Origin: Thiothrix unzii
Lineage (GTDB): Bacteria; Pseudomonadota; Gammaproteobacteria; Thiotrichales; Thiotrichaceae
Direction of reading: 5' to 3'
DNA: 64,000 nt
Assembly (NCBI RefSeq): GCF_017901175.1
Contig: NZ_CP072793.1
Coordinates: 2,604,001-2,668,000, forward strand
Shown: positions 63,610 to 64,000 of the stretch, piece after piece
Layout: each line of letters opens with the position of its first letter
Position numbering within the stretch: the stretch's first letter is position 1
Made by a program: the position numbers and the translations under genes
The notes under the pieces: generated by a model
Database searches by the model: none
What the model saw: the letters and a program-made list of their open reading frames with translations, nothing else
What the model was told of the DNA's origin: nothing

Positions 63610-64000
63610 TTAATCGCGTTGGATTTTGTGCGGTAATGCGTCGCCGAAACGGGCGTGCGCATTTTCGCTGACGTTACCTTCAACGAAGGCTGCGCCGAGG
63701 GCTGGAACACCTTTATAGATGCTGCTACCCGCTGAGTAAGTGGCTGGTGTTTCGCCGTAGCCTTTACCCACTGGATTACCCGCTGACAAATCGTAAGTCG
63801 GGAATGACAAGCGTGCCCAACCGTAAACGAATGGCCCGACGCTGATGTCCTGAGCCACTGGGCTGGACAGCACGGTGCGACTTAAAGCAGCGTCACTTTG
63901 TGCGGTTGACTTAAAGCTCAACACGTTAACTTCACGCAGCAGTTTACTGGTTTGATCCACCTCATCCACACCGCCACCTGCCGGTGGTGAGAAACCAAAC
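63610..64000 (-). CDS. Unknown protein, C-terminal part (cut by window edge)
   Basis: The frame is open to the right edge; the apparent GTG start at 63969 is not needed, since SPPAGGGVDEVDQ reads through. About 130 residues are seen: a Gly/Pro-rich turn, then KLLREVNVLSFKSTAQSD and a Gly/Tyr-rich region (VGPFVYGWARLSFPTYDL..GKGYGETPATYSAGSSIYKG). No family recognised; the composition suits an extracellular or surface protein. Confidence 0.55.
   Translation of the reverse strand, partial: FGFSPPAGGGVDEVDQTSKLLREVNVLSFKSTAQSDAALSRTVLSSPVAQDISVGPFVYGWARLSFPTYDLSAGNPVGKGYGETPATYSAGSSIYKGVPALGAAFVEGNVSENAHARFGDALPHKIQRD

Overview
The window reads as chromosome of a gammaproteobacterium. The gene content and order are gammaproteobacterial: zapA followed by 6S RNA, ygfB-pepP-ubiH, trpBA-accD-folC-SPOR-cvpA-purF-metZ, rplM-rpsI, PilU, and a BioC/BioH biotin route. 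Class I PHA synthase, a periplasmic DsrE-like protein and dispersed GC-rich palindromes would suit a Thiothrix-like (Thiotrichales) sulfur oxidiser. That placement is an inference; no marker in the window settles it.

Layout. 1-4440: end of a surface-polysaccharide locus (GT4 tail, SDR epimerase, initiating sugar transferase, WbpM/CapD-type dehydratase) interrupted by a Uma2 nuclease gene. 4509-8046: ettA, a lytic transglycosylase and a DUF455 protein. 8036-9913: an AT-rich AAA ATPase plus RloB (TOPRIM) pair resembling AbiL-type abortive infection. 10016-20367: a tightly packed minus-strand run, trpB-trpA-accD-folC-SPOR-cvpA-purF-LD-transpeptidase-metZ-glycerate kinase. 20368-25008: an accessory island (antitoxin-like ORF, TumA/TumE-like pair, fused type IIL-like restriction-modification enzyme) lying exactly between trpB and trpF. 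25009-28285: trpF, a 27-residue membrane peptide, bioA and a DUF1016 nuclease. 28443-35961: FMN glutamate-synthase-like enzyme, 2OG oxygenase, ubiH, an inserted DUF4143 ATPase, pepP, ygfB, zapA and 6S RNA. 36065-49862: DsrE-like protein, cbiX, bioC, bioH, plsY, asd, a papain-like peptidase with acidic repeats, porin, RsuA, PilU, CrcB, an alanine symporter and trmJ. 49930-53092: phaC, tRNA-Thr(UGU), rpsI and rplM. 53413-64000: a minus-strand operon for an ABC-transporter-dependent glycan (EpsD-like foldase, permease, Wzt ATPase with carbohydrate domain, acyltransferase, methyltransferase, three GT2 enzymes, HAD protein), closed by two tandem terminators.

The most unusual signal is the presence of dispersed palindromic repeats inside open reading frames. 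They lie in frame in the SDR epimerase (about 648-722), the restriction-modification enzyme (21617-21695) and Wzt (61202-61271), in each case apparently in a loop or linker. A relative of one of them lies between trmJ and phaC (49880-49924). The other notable theme is that selfish or defence genes (Uma2, AAA/RloB, R-M plus TA, DUF1016, DUF4143 ATPase) sit singly between or inside conserved housekeeping operons, with no integrase or transposase nearby.
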